From assembly GCF_012273655.1 (NCBI RefSeq), contig NZ_JAAWWP010000007.1, positions 248,001 to 312,000 on the forward strand: a stretch of DNA of 64,000 bases. Direction: 5' to 3'. Under the pieces are notes generated by a model. That model worked only from the letters and a program-made list of their open reading frames with translations, did no database searches and was not told where the DNA came from. A program made the translations under genes and the position numbers. Positions 26,347 to 34,399 of this stretch are shown here, piece after piece (position 1 is the first letter of the stretch; each line of letters opens with the position of its first letter). The stretch comes from Streptomyces physcomitrii. Its GTDB lineage: Bacteria; Actinomycetota; Actinomycetes; Streptomycetales; Streptomycetaceae.

Positions 26347-27378
26347 TCACATCGGCGTAGCCGCCTTCAGGAGGAGGAGCATGGTCATCGTCGAACTCGC
26401 CGAGGACATCGCGGAGACGGCCGTGCCGACCGCCGCGCCGTAGGCGGCGAGGCCGACGGCGCTGAAGACGGACGGGCGCCGGGAGACGGGCGCCGGTGCG
26501 AGCAGTGCGGCCACCCGGCGCGGCACCGGCCCGGGGGCGGCGAAGCCGGGGAAGACCGGAACAGTCGACATCCCCGAGCCCGACCCCGAGCCCGACCCCG
26601 AGCCCGACCCCGAGCCCGACCCCGAGCCCGATCCCGAGCCCGATCCCGAGCCCGGCCCCACCCCTTCCCGCCCCGCCAGCGCCGCCTTGCCGATCGCCCG
26701 GGCGAGGGTGCGGCGGTTGCCGATGGTCTGGGCGGCGGCTTCGTCGGCCCAGCGTTCGGTGGCGTACTCGACGGCGGCGCGCAGGGGGCGCAGGAAGGGG
26801 TTGGCGCGGGCGGCGAGCTGGACCGCGAGGAGGTAGCGGTGGTGGTGGGCGGCGAGGTGGGCGCGTTCGTGGGCGAAGAGGGCGCGGCGCTCGGGGGCGT
26901 CCAGGGAGCGCAGCATCCCGGTGGTCGCGAGGACCCGGCCGGGGGCGTCGGCGGTGCCGGGCAGGGCGTAGGCGTAGGGGGCGGGGTCCGGGAGGACGGC
27001 GACGGTGCGGCCGGGGAGTCCGTGCAGGGCGCGGTGGGCGCGCAGGCGCAGTTCGCGGCGGCCGCTCAGCAGGCGGGCGCAGGAGAGGGCGAGGACGAGC
27101 AGGGCCGGGATGGCGACCTTGCCCGCGATCTCGTCGCAGGGGACGGCCGCGCGTACCTCGGGGTCCGACCAGCCGTCCGGCAGGGGGTTGCCGGGGAGCT
27201 GGGCGGTGCCGACGACCACCAGGAGGCCCAGGCACAGGGTGCTGCAGGCCGCCATGACCGCGGCCACCACGGTCAGCAGGCGGGTGGCGGTCCGCGGGTG
27301 GAGGCGCTGCTCGGCGAGGCGCGCGACCGGCCAGGCGGTCAGCGGGAGGACGAGCGGGAGGAAGACGAAGACCCCCAT
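26347..27378 (-). CDS. M56 (BlaR1/MecR1-like) membrane metallopeptidase
   Basis: The 343-residue protein has several N-terminal helices, then the zinc-protease motif LFAHERAHLAAHHH (HExxH; residues ~168-172) and a following region EYATERWADEAA carrying the third ligand. It lacks the penicillin-sensor domain of BlaR1, as do most actinobacterial M56 proteins. A (Gly-Ser)n stretch of about 30 residues separates the protease from a C-terminal helix. It is encoded six bases after the BlaI-like repressor gene, the standard pairing in which the protease inactivates the repressor on signal. Confidence 0.88.
   Translation of the reverse strand: MGVFVFLPLVLPLTAWPVARLAEQRLHPRTATRLLTVVAAVMAACSTLCLGLLVVVGTAQLPGNPLPDGWSDPEVRAAVPCDEIAGKVAIPALLVLALSCARLLSGRRELRLRAHRALHGLPGRTVAVLPDPAPYAYALPGTADAPGRVLATTGMLRSLDAPERRALFAHERAHLAAHHHRYLLAVQLAARANPFLRPLRAAVEYATERWADEAAAQTIGNRRTLARAIGKAALAGREGVGPGSGSGSGSGSGSGSGSGSGSGSGSGSGMSTVPVFPGFAAPGPVPRRVAALLAPAPVSRRPSVFSAVGLAAYGAAVGTAVSAMSSASSTMTMLLLLKAATPM
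26572..26655. repeat. 12-bp minisatellite encoding Gly-Ser repeats
   Basis: Seven consecutive 12-bp units (CCCCGAGCCCGA, the last two beginning with T) lie inside the M56 gene. On the minus strand they encode GSGS per unit, so the unit is in frame and length changes would be tolerated. Confidence 0.9.
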
Positions 27379-27384
27379 CGGACC

Positions 27385-27771
27385 TCAGCCCTCCCGCTGG
27401 TCCTCGGCCTGCCGCAGCAGTTCGCGCAGCAGCCGCTCGTCCTCGGCGGGGAGCGCGGTGACGAAGCTGGCGAGGACCGCGCCGCGGTCGGCCTCGTTGT
27501 TGAGCACCTTGTGCATGCGGTGCGCGGCGAGGCCGGCGATGTCGGCGGCCGGGGTCCACAGGAAGGAGCGCCCCGAGCGCTCCCGGGTGACCACGCCCTT
27601 GGCGAGCAGCCGCGTCAGGATGGTGACCACGGTGGTGTACGCGAGCCCGCCGCCCAGCTGCTCCTTGAGCCAGCCCGCCGTACGGGGGCCGTCCGCGGAG
27701 CGCAGGGCCGACAGGACCAGCACTTCGAGTTCGCCCTGCCTCCTGCGGGAACGCTGCCCCTCGCCGGTCAT
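27385..27771 (-). CDS. BlaI/MecI/CopY-family repressor
   Basis: This is a 128-residue winged-helix protein. The BlaI pattern is clear: QGELEVLVLSALRSADGPRTAGWLKEQL, then LAYTTVVTILTRLLAKGVVTRERSGRSFLWTP, then a dimerisation half ending in LPAEDERLLRELLRQAED. ATG 27771 follows GGAG at eight bases. It should repress its own operon with the M56 protease; further targets cannot be read from the window. A similar length to family norms and an intact recognition helix argue for function. Confidence 0.9.
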   Translation of the reverse strand: MTGEGQRSRRRQGELEVLVLSALRSADGPRTAGWLKEQLGGGLAYTTVVTILTRLLAKGVVTRERSGRSFLWTPAADIAGLAAHRMHKVLNNEADRGAVLASFVTALPAEDERLLRELLRQAEDQREG

Positions 27772-28130
27772 CCCCCGGTCTCCTTCCCGCCTGTGGCCGG
27801 TCCGCCGGTGCGCCCGGCGGCCGCCGTGCCGGTGCCCCGCTCGCGGGGCCTCGCACCCGGTGTGCGACCTCACACCCTATAGAGGGGAGGCCGGCCCGCC
27901 AGGTGCCCGGCGGCCGGGCACCCGCCCGCGGAGCGGCCCTGACCCCCGCCGTGACCTGGGCCGACCTGCGATTCTTGCCGCTCGGCAAGTGTTCCGCGAT
28001 AGTGGCCTGATCAGGACTTCCTCGTCGCGGGGAGGTCCCGGGACGCAGGAGTTCCGCTCCCACGGAAGTCCTGCCACGCTGGAGTTCCCCACTTACGGAA
28101 GGCGGCAGCCCCGGCCACGGGGCGACCCCA
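27772..28130. other. Divergent spacer between BlaI and PP2C operons
   Basis: The 359-bp region contains an Arg-codon-rich open stretch before the BlaI start, a promoter-like palindrome at 27974-28003, and short GGAGTTCC/GGAAGTCC repeats at 28050-28100. No gene seen. Confidence 0.45.
27974..28003 (+). promoter_or_regulatory. Probable promoter with overlapping palindrome
   Basis: The inverted repeat CTTGCCG-CT-CGGCAAG (27974-27989) includes TTGCCG as a -35 box. GATAGT at 27998-28003 follows at 17 bases as a -10. It points toward the PP2C-B12-STAS operon, and the palindrome would allow a repressor to block RNA polymerase. Confidence 0.45.
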
Positions 28131-29765
28131 TTGCAGGCATCAAGCAGCGGTTCCCAGGATGTCGACCGGGCCCCCTCCGGTCCGGCACAGGCCTGGCGGA
28201 ACGCGCCGTGCCCCGTCGTCGTCACCACCGGCGGCGGCGCCCTCGCGGACCTCAACGGCGCCGCGGAACTCCTCCTCGCCGGGGCCCGCCCCGGCACCCC
28301 GCTCGCCGGCACCCCGCTGTCCTGGCTCGCCGGGGCGCACCCCGCACCCGGGCCGGACGCGGGGTCCGGACCGGTCGGCGGCCGGGTCGGGGAGCGCAGC
28401 TTCGCCGCGTACCCGACCGGCGGCGACGGCGGGGACACCGTCTGGTGGCTGCTCGACGACACCGAGGAGCAGGCCGCGCGGACCGCGCTGCGGGAAGAGC
28501 GGGAGCGCTCCGCCTTCCTCGCGAGCGCCTCGGACGAACTGCTCGCCTCCCTCAACGTCGACCGCTCCATGGAGACCGTCGCGCGGCTCAGCGCCCGCCA
28601 CCTCGCCGACGCCGCCGTGGTCGTCGCCCCGCCGAGCGGCCGGTGGCTGCCGGTGACCTACGCGGACTCCTCCGGCGAGGTGACCTTCCGGCGGCTCGGC
28701 GCGCAGGCGGAGGACGTGCCGGGGCTGCGCGAGGCACTGCAGGGCTTCCCGCCGGTGCCCTCGCGCTGGATCGACCCGGCCGCCCTGCCCGACTGGGCGG
28801 TGCCCGAGGGCTTCGCGGGGCCGGTCGGCTCGGTGGTGATCACCCCGCTGCCCGGGCACGGGGTGCCCGCGGGCGCGCTGATCCTGCTGCGCCGCAGCGG
28901 GACCGCCGCCTTCAGCGACGGCGAGGAGACCTTCGCCCGGCTCTTCGCGACCCGGGCCGGGGCCGCGCTCTCCGCCGCCTCCCTCTACTCCGAGCAGGCT
29001 CGCGTCACCCGCACCCTGATGCGGGACCTGCTGCCGCCGCGGCTGCGCCAGGTGCACGGGGTGGAGTTCGCGGGCGGCTACCGCGCGGCCGAGCACCGCG
29101 AGCGGGTCGGCGGCGACTTCTACGACGTGCACCCGGGCGGCGCCGCGGACCAGGAGTCCTTCGTGGTGCTCGGCGACGTCTGCGGCAAGGGACTCGACGC
29201 CGCGGTGCTCACCGGCAAGATCCGCAACACCCTGCACGCCCTGCTGCCGCTCGCGGGCGACCACGACCGGGTGCTCAACCTGCTCAACGACGCCCTGCTC
29301 AGCCTCCAGGACACCCGCTTCGCCACCCTGGTGCTCGCCTCCGCGGTACGGGACGGCGAGCGGGTGCGGCTGCGGCTGACCAGCGCCGGGCACCCGGCGC
29401 CGCTCCTGGTGCGCGCGGACGGCCGGGTGGAGCCCGCGGAGACCCACGGCAGCCTGGTCGGCGTGCTGCCCGCGGTGCGCAGCGTCACCGCCGAGGTCAG
29501 CCTCGCGCCCGGCGAGACCTGCCTGCTGTACACGGACGGGATCACCGAGGCGCGCGGCGGCCCCTTCGGGGACGAGCTCTTCGGCGAGGAGCGCCTCCAG
29601 GAGGCCCTCACCGAGTGCGCGGGCATGCCCGCCGAGGCGGTGGTCGAGCGGGTCCAGATGCTCGCCGCCCAGTGGACCGGCGGCGGGCGCAAGGACGACA
29701 TGGCGGTCGTCGCCGTCACCGCCCCCTACCCGGGCGGCGGCCCCGGTGAGCGGGCCGGGCGATGA
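28131..29765 (+). CDS. PP2C-type (SpoIIE/RsbU) serine phosphatase with GAF-like sensor
   Basis: The product is 544 residues from TTG 28131, the only plausible in-frame start. Residues ~20-120 resemble a reduced PAS-like domain, ~130-300 a GAF-like domain (NVDRSMETVARLSARHLADAAVV) and ~310-540 a SpoIIE phosphatase. Metal-binding Asp positions are present in RVGGDFYDV, LGDVCGKGLDAA, LLYTDGITEAR and KDDMAVVAV. Such enzymes dephosphorylate STAS anti-anti-sigma factors. The next two genes, a cobalamin-binding protein and a STAS protein, are coupled to it by ATGA overlaps, and a sigma factor follows, so it likely forms the activating arm of a partner switch. Confidence 0.87.
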   Translation: MQASSSGSQDVDRAPSGPAQAWRNAPCPVVVTTGGGALADLNGAAELLLAGARPGTPLAGTPLSWLAGAHPAPGPDAGSGPVGGRVGERSFAAYPTGGDGGDTVWWLLDDTEEQAARTALREERERSAFLASASDELLASLNVDRSMETVARLSARHLADAAVVVAPPSGRWLPVTYADSSGEVTFRRLGAQAEDVPGLREALQGFPPVPSRWIDPAALPDWAVPEGFAGPVGSVVITPLPGHGVPAGALILLRRSGTAAFSDGEETFARLFATRAGAALSAASLYSEQARVTRTLMRDLLPPRLRQVHGVEFAGGYRAAEHRERVGGDFYDVHPGGAADQESFVVLGDVCGKGLDAAVLTGKIRNTLHALLPLAGDHDRVLNLLNDALLSLQDTRFATLVLASAVRDGERVRLRLTSAGHPAPLLVRADGRVEPAETHGSLVGVLPAVRSVTAEVSLAPGETCLLYTDGITEARGGPFGDELFGEERLQEALTECAGMPAEAVVERVQMLAAQWTGGGRKDDMAVVAVTAPYPGGGPGERAGR

Positions 29766-30931
29766 GCACCGGTCCGGGCACGGCGGATCCGGTCGGCCCC
29801 CCGCACCCCCCGCCCGCCGGGGCCGACGGCCTCGAAGCGGCCCGTACCCGGCTCTGGGAGGCCGTCCGCGTCCGGGACGCCGAGGGCGCCACGGCGGCCG
29901 TGCACGCGCCCCTGGACCAGGGGTACGACATGGAGTCCGTCCTCCTGGACGTGATCGCCCCGGTGCAGGCGCGGGTCGGCCGCGAGTGGGCCGGGAACCG
30001 GATGACGGTGGCCGAGGAGCACGCCGCGACCGCCCTCAACGACCGGGTGGTCGGGGCGCTCTCGGCGCATCCGGCGTCCCGGCCCGGGGCCCCGCGCGGC
30101 CGGGTGGCGGTGGCCTGTGTGGACGGCGAGTGGCACGCGCTGCCCGCCCGGCTGCTCGCGGAGGTGCTGCGGGTGCGCGGTTGGGAGGTCGACTTCCTCG
30201 GCGCGCACGTGCCCTCCGCCCACCTGGTGGACCATCTGCACACCACCGGCCCCGACGCGGTCGCCCTCTCCTCCTCGCTGGCCACCCGGCTGCCCACCGC
30301 GCACGCCGCCGTCACCGCCTGCCAGGCGATCGGCGTCCCGGTCCTGGTCGGCGGGGCCGCCTTCGGCGCCGAGGGGCAGTACGCCCGGCTGATCGGCGCG
30401 GACGCCTGGGCGCCGGACGCCCGGGGCGCGGCCGGGCTGCTCGCCGCCGGGCTGCCGCGGCCGGTGCCCAAGGGCGGGGGCCAGCCGGTGGACGCGCTGC
30501 CGTATCTGGCGGACCAGGAGTACACCATGGTCGGCAGGACGCGGCCCCGGCTCGTCCGGCAGGTCATGGGCGGTCTGGAGACGCGCTTCCCGGCGATGGC
30601 GGAGTACGGCGCGGCGCAGCGGCAGCGCACCGCCGAGGACCTGGCGCATGTGGTCGACTTCCTGGCCGCGGCCCTCTACACCGACGACGACCGCCTCTTC
30701 GGGGACTTCCTGGTCTGGACCGCCGGGGTGCTCAACTCCCGTGGCGTGCCCGACCGTTCACTGGATCCGGCGCTGGAGCTGCTCGCCGGGATCCTCCAGG
30801 ACTTCCCGCGCAGCAACCGCATCCTCGCCGCCGGGCTGGCCTCCCTGGCCGCCGCCCGCGGCGCCGTGGACGAAGGCCGCCCGCCCGGCCGTACCACCGA
30901 GAACCCCCCGGAGACCGAAGAGTTCGCATGA
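29762..30931 (+). CDS. CarH-like cobalamin-binding sensor protein without HTH
   Basis: The 389-residue protein has a helical bundle (residues ~25-100) and a B12-binding Rossmann domain (~113-235), but no MerR DNA-binding domain. The bundle has W76 followed nine residues later by E86-H87, the Wx9EH motif of adenosylcobalamin light sensors such as CarH and LitR. The Rossmann part has GEWH with H125 as the predicted lower cobalt ligand. In CarH the residue after the Trp is a His that captures cobalt after light exposure; here it is Ala77. The C-terminal ~130 residues form another helical region (DLAHVVDFLAAALYTDD...). It is coupled to the phosphatase and the STAS gene, so it may control the partner switch in response to light or B12. 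Confidence 0.82.
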   Translation: MSTGPGTADPVGPPHPPPAGADGLEAARTRLWEAVRVRDAEGATAAVHAPLDQGYDMESVLLDVIAPVQARVGREWAGNRMTVAEEHAATALNDRVVGALSAHPASRPGAPRGRVAVACVDGEWHALPARLLAEVLRVRGWEVDFLGAHVPSAHLVDHLHTTGPDAVALSSSLATRLPTAHAAVTACQAIGVPVLVGGAAFGAEGQYARLIGADAWAPDARGAAGLLAAGLPRPVPKGGGQPVDALPYLADQEYTMVGRTRPRLVRQVMGGLETRFPAMAEYGAAQRQRTAEDLAHVVDFLAAALYTDDDRLFGDFLVWTAGVLNSRGVPDRSLDPALELLAGILQDFPRSNRILAAGLASLAAARGAVDEGRPPGRTTENPPETEEFA

Positions 30932-31284
30932 CCTCTCTGCCGACCCCCGCCTTCGCGCTGCGGTCCCACACCGAGGGCCCCCGGCACGTCCGCCTGACCG
31001 TCACGGGCGAACTCGACTGGGAGACCGCCGACGAACTGCTCACCGAGGTGCGCGCGGTGCTCGCCGGGCACCCCGAACTCGCCACGCTGCGGCTGGACTT
31101 CGCCGCTCTGGACAGCTGCGACTCGATGGGCCTGTCCGCGCTGTTGATGGTGCAGCGCGAGTGCGCCGCCGCCCGGGTCCGGCTGCACCTGGACGAGCGC
31201 CCGCCCGCCTTCGAGCGCCTGCTGCGGGTCACCGGCACCCTGGCCCATCTGACGGGCGAGGAGCCGGAACCGCCGCCCGGCTGA
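30928..31284 (+). CDS. STAS-domain anti-anti-sigma factor
   Basis: The 118-residue single-domain protein starts at an ATGA overlap with the cobalamin-protein gene. The core strand-helix reads LRLDFAALDSCDSMGLSALLM; the Ser of DSMGLS is the usual phosphorylation site. It should bind and be phosphorylated by an RsbW-like kinase and be reset by the PP2C phosphatase of the same operon. Confidence 0.87.
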   Translation: MTSLPTPAFALRSHTEGPRHVRLTVTGELDWETADELLTEVRAVLAGHPELATLRLDFAALDSCDSMGLSALLMVQRECAAARVRLHLDERPPAFERLLRVTGTLAHLTGEEPEPPPG

Positions 31285-31482
31285 GGCCCGCGCCCCCGGC
31301 GCCCGCCCGAGCGGCCCCGTACCGGAGGCCGTACGGAATCCACGTCCCGAATGCCCGGAACGCGTACGCCTGTTGGTGTCTGGAACCCCAGAAGATGAGA
31401 CGTGGCTCACACGCATCATTACGGGACCCGGGGGCACAACGGATGCAGAGATCGATTGGACGGTCGCGAACGGAGCAGCACC

Positions 31483-32364
31483 ATGGTGATCAGCGAGACA
31501 CGTGCCGGGCAGGTCCTCAGTGGCGGCGAGGCGGGAGTGCGGGACGCGCTGCCGGTCGTCGACGACCCGCGCAGCACGGCACCCGCGGATGCCCGGGAGC
31601 TGAGCCGCCTCTTCTTCGCCCGGCTCCGTGAACTGGAGGAGGGCACGCCCGAGTACCAGTACGCGCGGAACACTCTGATCGAACTCAACATGGGACTCGT
31701 GCACTTCGGGGTCCGGCGCTTCCGCAGCGGCGCCGTGGAGACCGAGGACATGGTCCAGGTCGGCATGATCGGGATGATCAAGGCCATCGACCGCTTCGAC
31801 CTGAGCCGCGAGGTGGAGTTCGTCACCTTCGCGATGCCCTACATCACCGGTGAGATCAAGCGGTTCTTCCGGGACGCCACCTGGGCGCTGCACGTGCCGC
31901 GCAGGCTCCAGGAGCGGCGCCAGGAACTCGCCCGCGCCCAGGACGACTTGATCTCCCTGCTCGGCCGCGCCCCGCGCACCGCGGAGCTGGCCGAGGTCAT
32001 GCAGATCCCGGAGAAGGAGGTCGCCGAGGCGCAGCGCGCGGCCAACGGCTACCACACCCAGTCCCTGGACGCCCCGATCGGCTCCGAGGGCATGCACCGC
32101 GCGGACCGCCCGCTGAGCGAGATGGTCGGCGGCGAGGACCCCACGTACGAGCTGATCGAGAACTGCCACGCGCTCGGCCCGCTCCTGGCCGAACTGGCCC
32201 CGCGGGAGCAGGAGATCCTGCGGATGCGGTTCGCCGAGGAGCTGACCCAGGCGCAGATCGGCGAGCGGATCGGCGTCTCGCAGATGCAGGTCTCGCGGCT
32301 GCTGACCCGCACCCTGGGCCGGCTGCGCAGGCAGCTCCTGATCGACGAGTCGCCGCGTGTCTGA
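31483..32364 (+). CDS. RNA polymerase sigma factor, SigB/SigF/SigG group
   Basis: The 293-residue sigma-70 protein lacks region 1.1. Region 2 is NTLIELNMGLVHFGVRRF...DMVQVGMIGMIKAIDRFD, region 3 contains LARAQDDLISLLGRAPRTAELAEVMQIPEKEV, and region 4 is LRMRFAEELTQAQIGERIGVSQMQVSRLLTRTLGRLR. Streptomyces has many such stress/differentiation sigma factors, each controlled by anti-sigma kinases. It lies between a phosphatase/STAS operon and a STAS/kinase pair, a typical setting. ATG 31483 is chosen; upstream in-frame starts lack a ribosome site. The 198-bp upstream spacer should hold its promoter. Confidence 0.9.
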   Translation: MVISETRAGQVLSGGEAGVRDALPVVDDPRSTAPADARELSRLFFARLRELEEGTPEYQYARNTLIELNMGLVHFGVRRFRSGAVETEDMVQVGMIGMIKAIDRFDLSREVEFVTFAMPYITGEIKRFFRDATWALHVPRRLQERRQELARAQDDLISLLGRAPRTAELAEVMQIPEKEVAEAQRAANGYHTQSLDAPIGSEGMHRADRPLSEMVGGEDPTYELIENCHALGPLLAELAPREQEILRMRFAEELTQAQIGERIGVSQMQVSRLLTRTLGRLRRQLLIDESPRV

Positions 32365-32463
32365 GCGGTGGTGGGCCGGTCCGGCGGGCCGGGGTGACAT
32401 GCGAATATTTCGGTGCCTGGGCCGTACCGTGCCCACGGTGAGCGGTCGGGGCTTGGGGAGAGC

Positions 32464-32835
32464 ATGTACGGCGATCCGGAGATCGTGACGTCCGATGTCA
32501 CCGGGCCCACCGGGGAACGCGTCCTGCTCGTGTCGGTCCGCGGCGATGTGGACTACGACAACGGGGACGCCCTGGAGAAGGCGCTGCGGGAGCGCCCCGA
32601 GGGCGCCGCGCACCTGGTGCTCGACCTCTCGGGCACGGGCTTCGCGGACTCGACGATCCTGCACCTGCTCCTGGACGCCCAGCGCGCGCACCGTGCGGCG
32701 GGCGGCTCCCTGGTGGTCGCCGGGCCCTTCTCGGACATCGTGCAGCGGCTCTTCCAGGTCACCGGGACGCTGACCTTCTTCACCGTCGCGGAGAGCGTGG
32801 ACGAGGCCATGGATCTCTTCGGCGCGGAGCAGTGA
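32464..32835 (+). CDS. STAS-domain anti-anti-sigma factor
   Basis: This is a second STAS protein, 123 residues. The core HLVLDLSGTGFADSTILHLLLDA has the phosphorylatable Ser in ADST. It ends with the family's usual FTVAESVDEAMDLF helix. The GGGGAG before ATG 32464 is a good ribosome site. Located between the sigma factor and the RsbW-like kinase gene, it is the likely direct partner of that kinase. Confidence 0.87.
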   Translation: MYGDPEIVTSDVTGPTGERVLLVSVRGDVDYDNGDALEKALRERPEGAAHLVLDLSGTGFADSTILHLLLDAQRAHRAAGGSLVVAGPFSDIVQRLFQVTGTLTFFTVAESVDEAMDLFGAEQ

Positions 32836-32978
32836 GTCCGGTGGGTCCGGTGCGCCGAGTCGGAGCGGCGGGCGCGGTCGGTGCCGCCGGAGCAACGGGG
32901 GACGCGGACGGTCCGCGGACCGGGGAGACAGCCGGACCCGGCCTGGGGCCGCGGAGACGAGCAGCAGGGGAGAGCGGC

Positions 32979-33404
32979 ATGACGGGGGAGCGGATGTGTA
33001 CGGGTGAGGTGACGGTGGTGCCGCAGCGAGGCCGGGCGGTGCCCGCGAGCGCCGCGGAGGCCCGGCAGGAGGTCGAATTCCTGCTCTACGACAGGTATCT
33101 GACCGGTTCGGCCGCCGCCCGGCAGTCCTCCACCGACGCCCTCCTGGTCACCTCGGAGCTGGTGACCAACGCGCTCGTCCACGGCGGCGGACTGACCGGC
33201 TTCCGGGCCGAACTGGTCCCCGGCGGGCTGCGGCTCACCGCCCAGGACCGCAGCGCCGAGCTGCCCCGGCTGCGCAGCGAGCCCCGTGACCTGCTGCCCG
33301 GCGGCTACGGCTGGCCGCTGATCCACCGCCTCGCCCAGGAGATCACCCTGCGCCTGCTGCCCGGCGGCGGCAAGCAGATCAGCCTCTTCCTGCCGCTGGA
33401 CTGA
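32979..33404 (+). CDS. RsbW-like ATP-binding anti-sigma kinase
   Basis: The 141-residue protein has the HATPase_c_2 (GHKL) fold. The N-box TSELVTNALVHGG, the G1 box QDRSAELP and the G2-like GGYGWPLIHRLAQEI are present. Such proteins bind a sigma factor or phosphorylate a STAS partner. ATG 32979 is preceded by GGGGAGAG; an ATG five codons later is possible. Together with the two STAS proteins and the PP2C phosphatase it completes a partner-switch set around the sigma factor. Confidence 0.85.
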   Translation: MTGERMCTGEVTVVPQRGRAVPASAAEARQEVEFLLYDRYLTGSAAARQSSTDALLVTSELVTNALVHGGGLTGFRAELVPGGLRLTAQDRSAELPRLRSEPRDLLPGGYGWPLIHRLAQEITLRLLPGGGKQISLFLPLD

Positions 33405-33495
33405 GCCCGCGCATCCGGTCCCGCGTATCCGGCGGTGCTCCCGCGCACCCGGCGCCGGGTGCGCGGGCCGCCCGCTCCTGCGCTGACAGACCTGA

Positions 33496-33528
33496 TCCTG
33501 GCCTGCTCCTGCTCCTGGCCTGCTCCTG
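33496..33528. repeat. 16-bp direct repeat, period 17
   Basis: TCCTGGCCTGCTCCTG occurs at 33496-33511 and 33513-33528, in the short spacer between converging genes. Noncoding. Confidence 0.7.
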
Positions 33529-33539
33529 GCGGACCTGCC

Positions 33540-34238
33540 CTAACAGGCCTGCTGGGGCCCGGAGTTCTCGGTGCCCACCCGGCCGACGGCCGTCTCGTCG
33601 CCGAGGCCGGTGCCCGCGGCGTGGCCGATGTAGCAGGAGTACTTGGTCTTGTTGATCACTTCCAGGTGGATGTGGGCGCCGGTGTCGCCGTTGACCTGGT
33701 AGCAGGAGGAGTAGCGGAAGCGGCCGGTCTGCCCGAGGCGGGTCCAGGGGCCCACGGTCGCGCCCACCGCGATCTCCGCGGGCTTCTGGTCGACGTGCAT
33801 GACGTCCGCCCGGCCCACCACCGTGCCGGTGGCGTCGTCGACCGCCTCCAGGCCGATGCGCCAGCCGCCGTCGGCGAGGTCGCCGGTGGCGCAGCCGGGG
33901 GTGACGGTGACCACGTGCACGGAGACCGGGTTGCCGGCCGCGGTCTTGCTGCCGAAGGGGGAGACCACGGTGGCGCCCGGGTTCTGGTAGATGTCCACCG
34001 CCCAGTCGTTCAGATAGCCCCAGTTGGAGAAGACCCGGTGGTGCGAGGAGGCCGGTGCCTCGCCGAACCGGTCCCAGGTGGAGGCGCCCTGGATCGGCGG
34101 GTACACGTTGATCGTGTCGGCGGCGGCGAGCCGCGGCTGCGCGCCGGAGGCGGCCGGGGAGGGCGGCGCGCTCAGCAGGACCGCGCAGGTGCCGAGGGCG
34201 GCGGCGAGGGTGACACGGGCGGTGGTCAGGAGTCTCAC
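33540..34238 (-). CDS. Secreted M23-like protein with altered zinc-ligand motif
   Basis: The product is 232 residues with a signal peptide (RVTLAAALGTCAVLLSAPPSPAASG). The mature part follows the LytM/M23 plan: YLNDWAVDIYQNPGATVVSPFG aligns with the H-x-x-x-D strand and VxAxxxG loop, and GAHIHLEVIN matches the HxH strand. However, the first His of HxxxD is Asp (D-W-A-V-D). It may be inactive, bind metal differently, or be a non-peptidase relative. Four Cys suggest disulphides. GTG 34238 has GGAGA six bases upstream. The plus-strand kinase gene converges on it. Confidence 0.68.
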   Translation of the reverse strand: MRLLTTARVTLAAALGTCAVLLSAPPSPAASGAQPRLAAADTINVYPPIQGASTWDRFGEAPASSHHRVFSNWGYLNDWAVDIYQNPGATVVSPFGSKTAAGNPVSVHVVTVTPGCATGDLADGGWRIGLEAVDDATGTVVGRADVMHVDQKPAEIAVGATVGPWTRLGQTGRFRYSSCYQVNGDTGAHIHLEVINKTKYSCYIGHAAGTGLGDETAVGRVGTENSGPQQAC

Positions 34239-34399
34239 GAGTTCTCCGGGTGTGGGGGACGGGAGAGCCGTCGGGCGGCGGCGCGGGGCGGGCCCGCGGC
34301 CGCCGGTGCCCGTCGGCCGTGCGGTGACGCGTGAGTAAAGCACCGTCGTCGTGTCCATGCCAGACCGCGGGCGCCGGGTCCGCCGCCTCGCCCGCCGCC

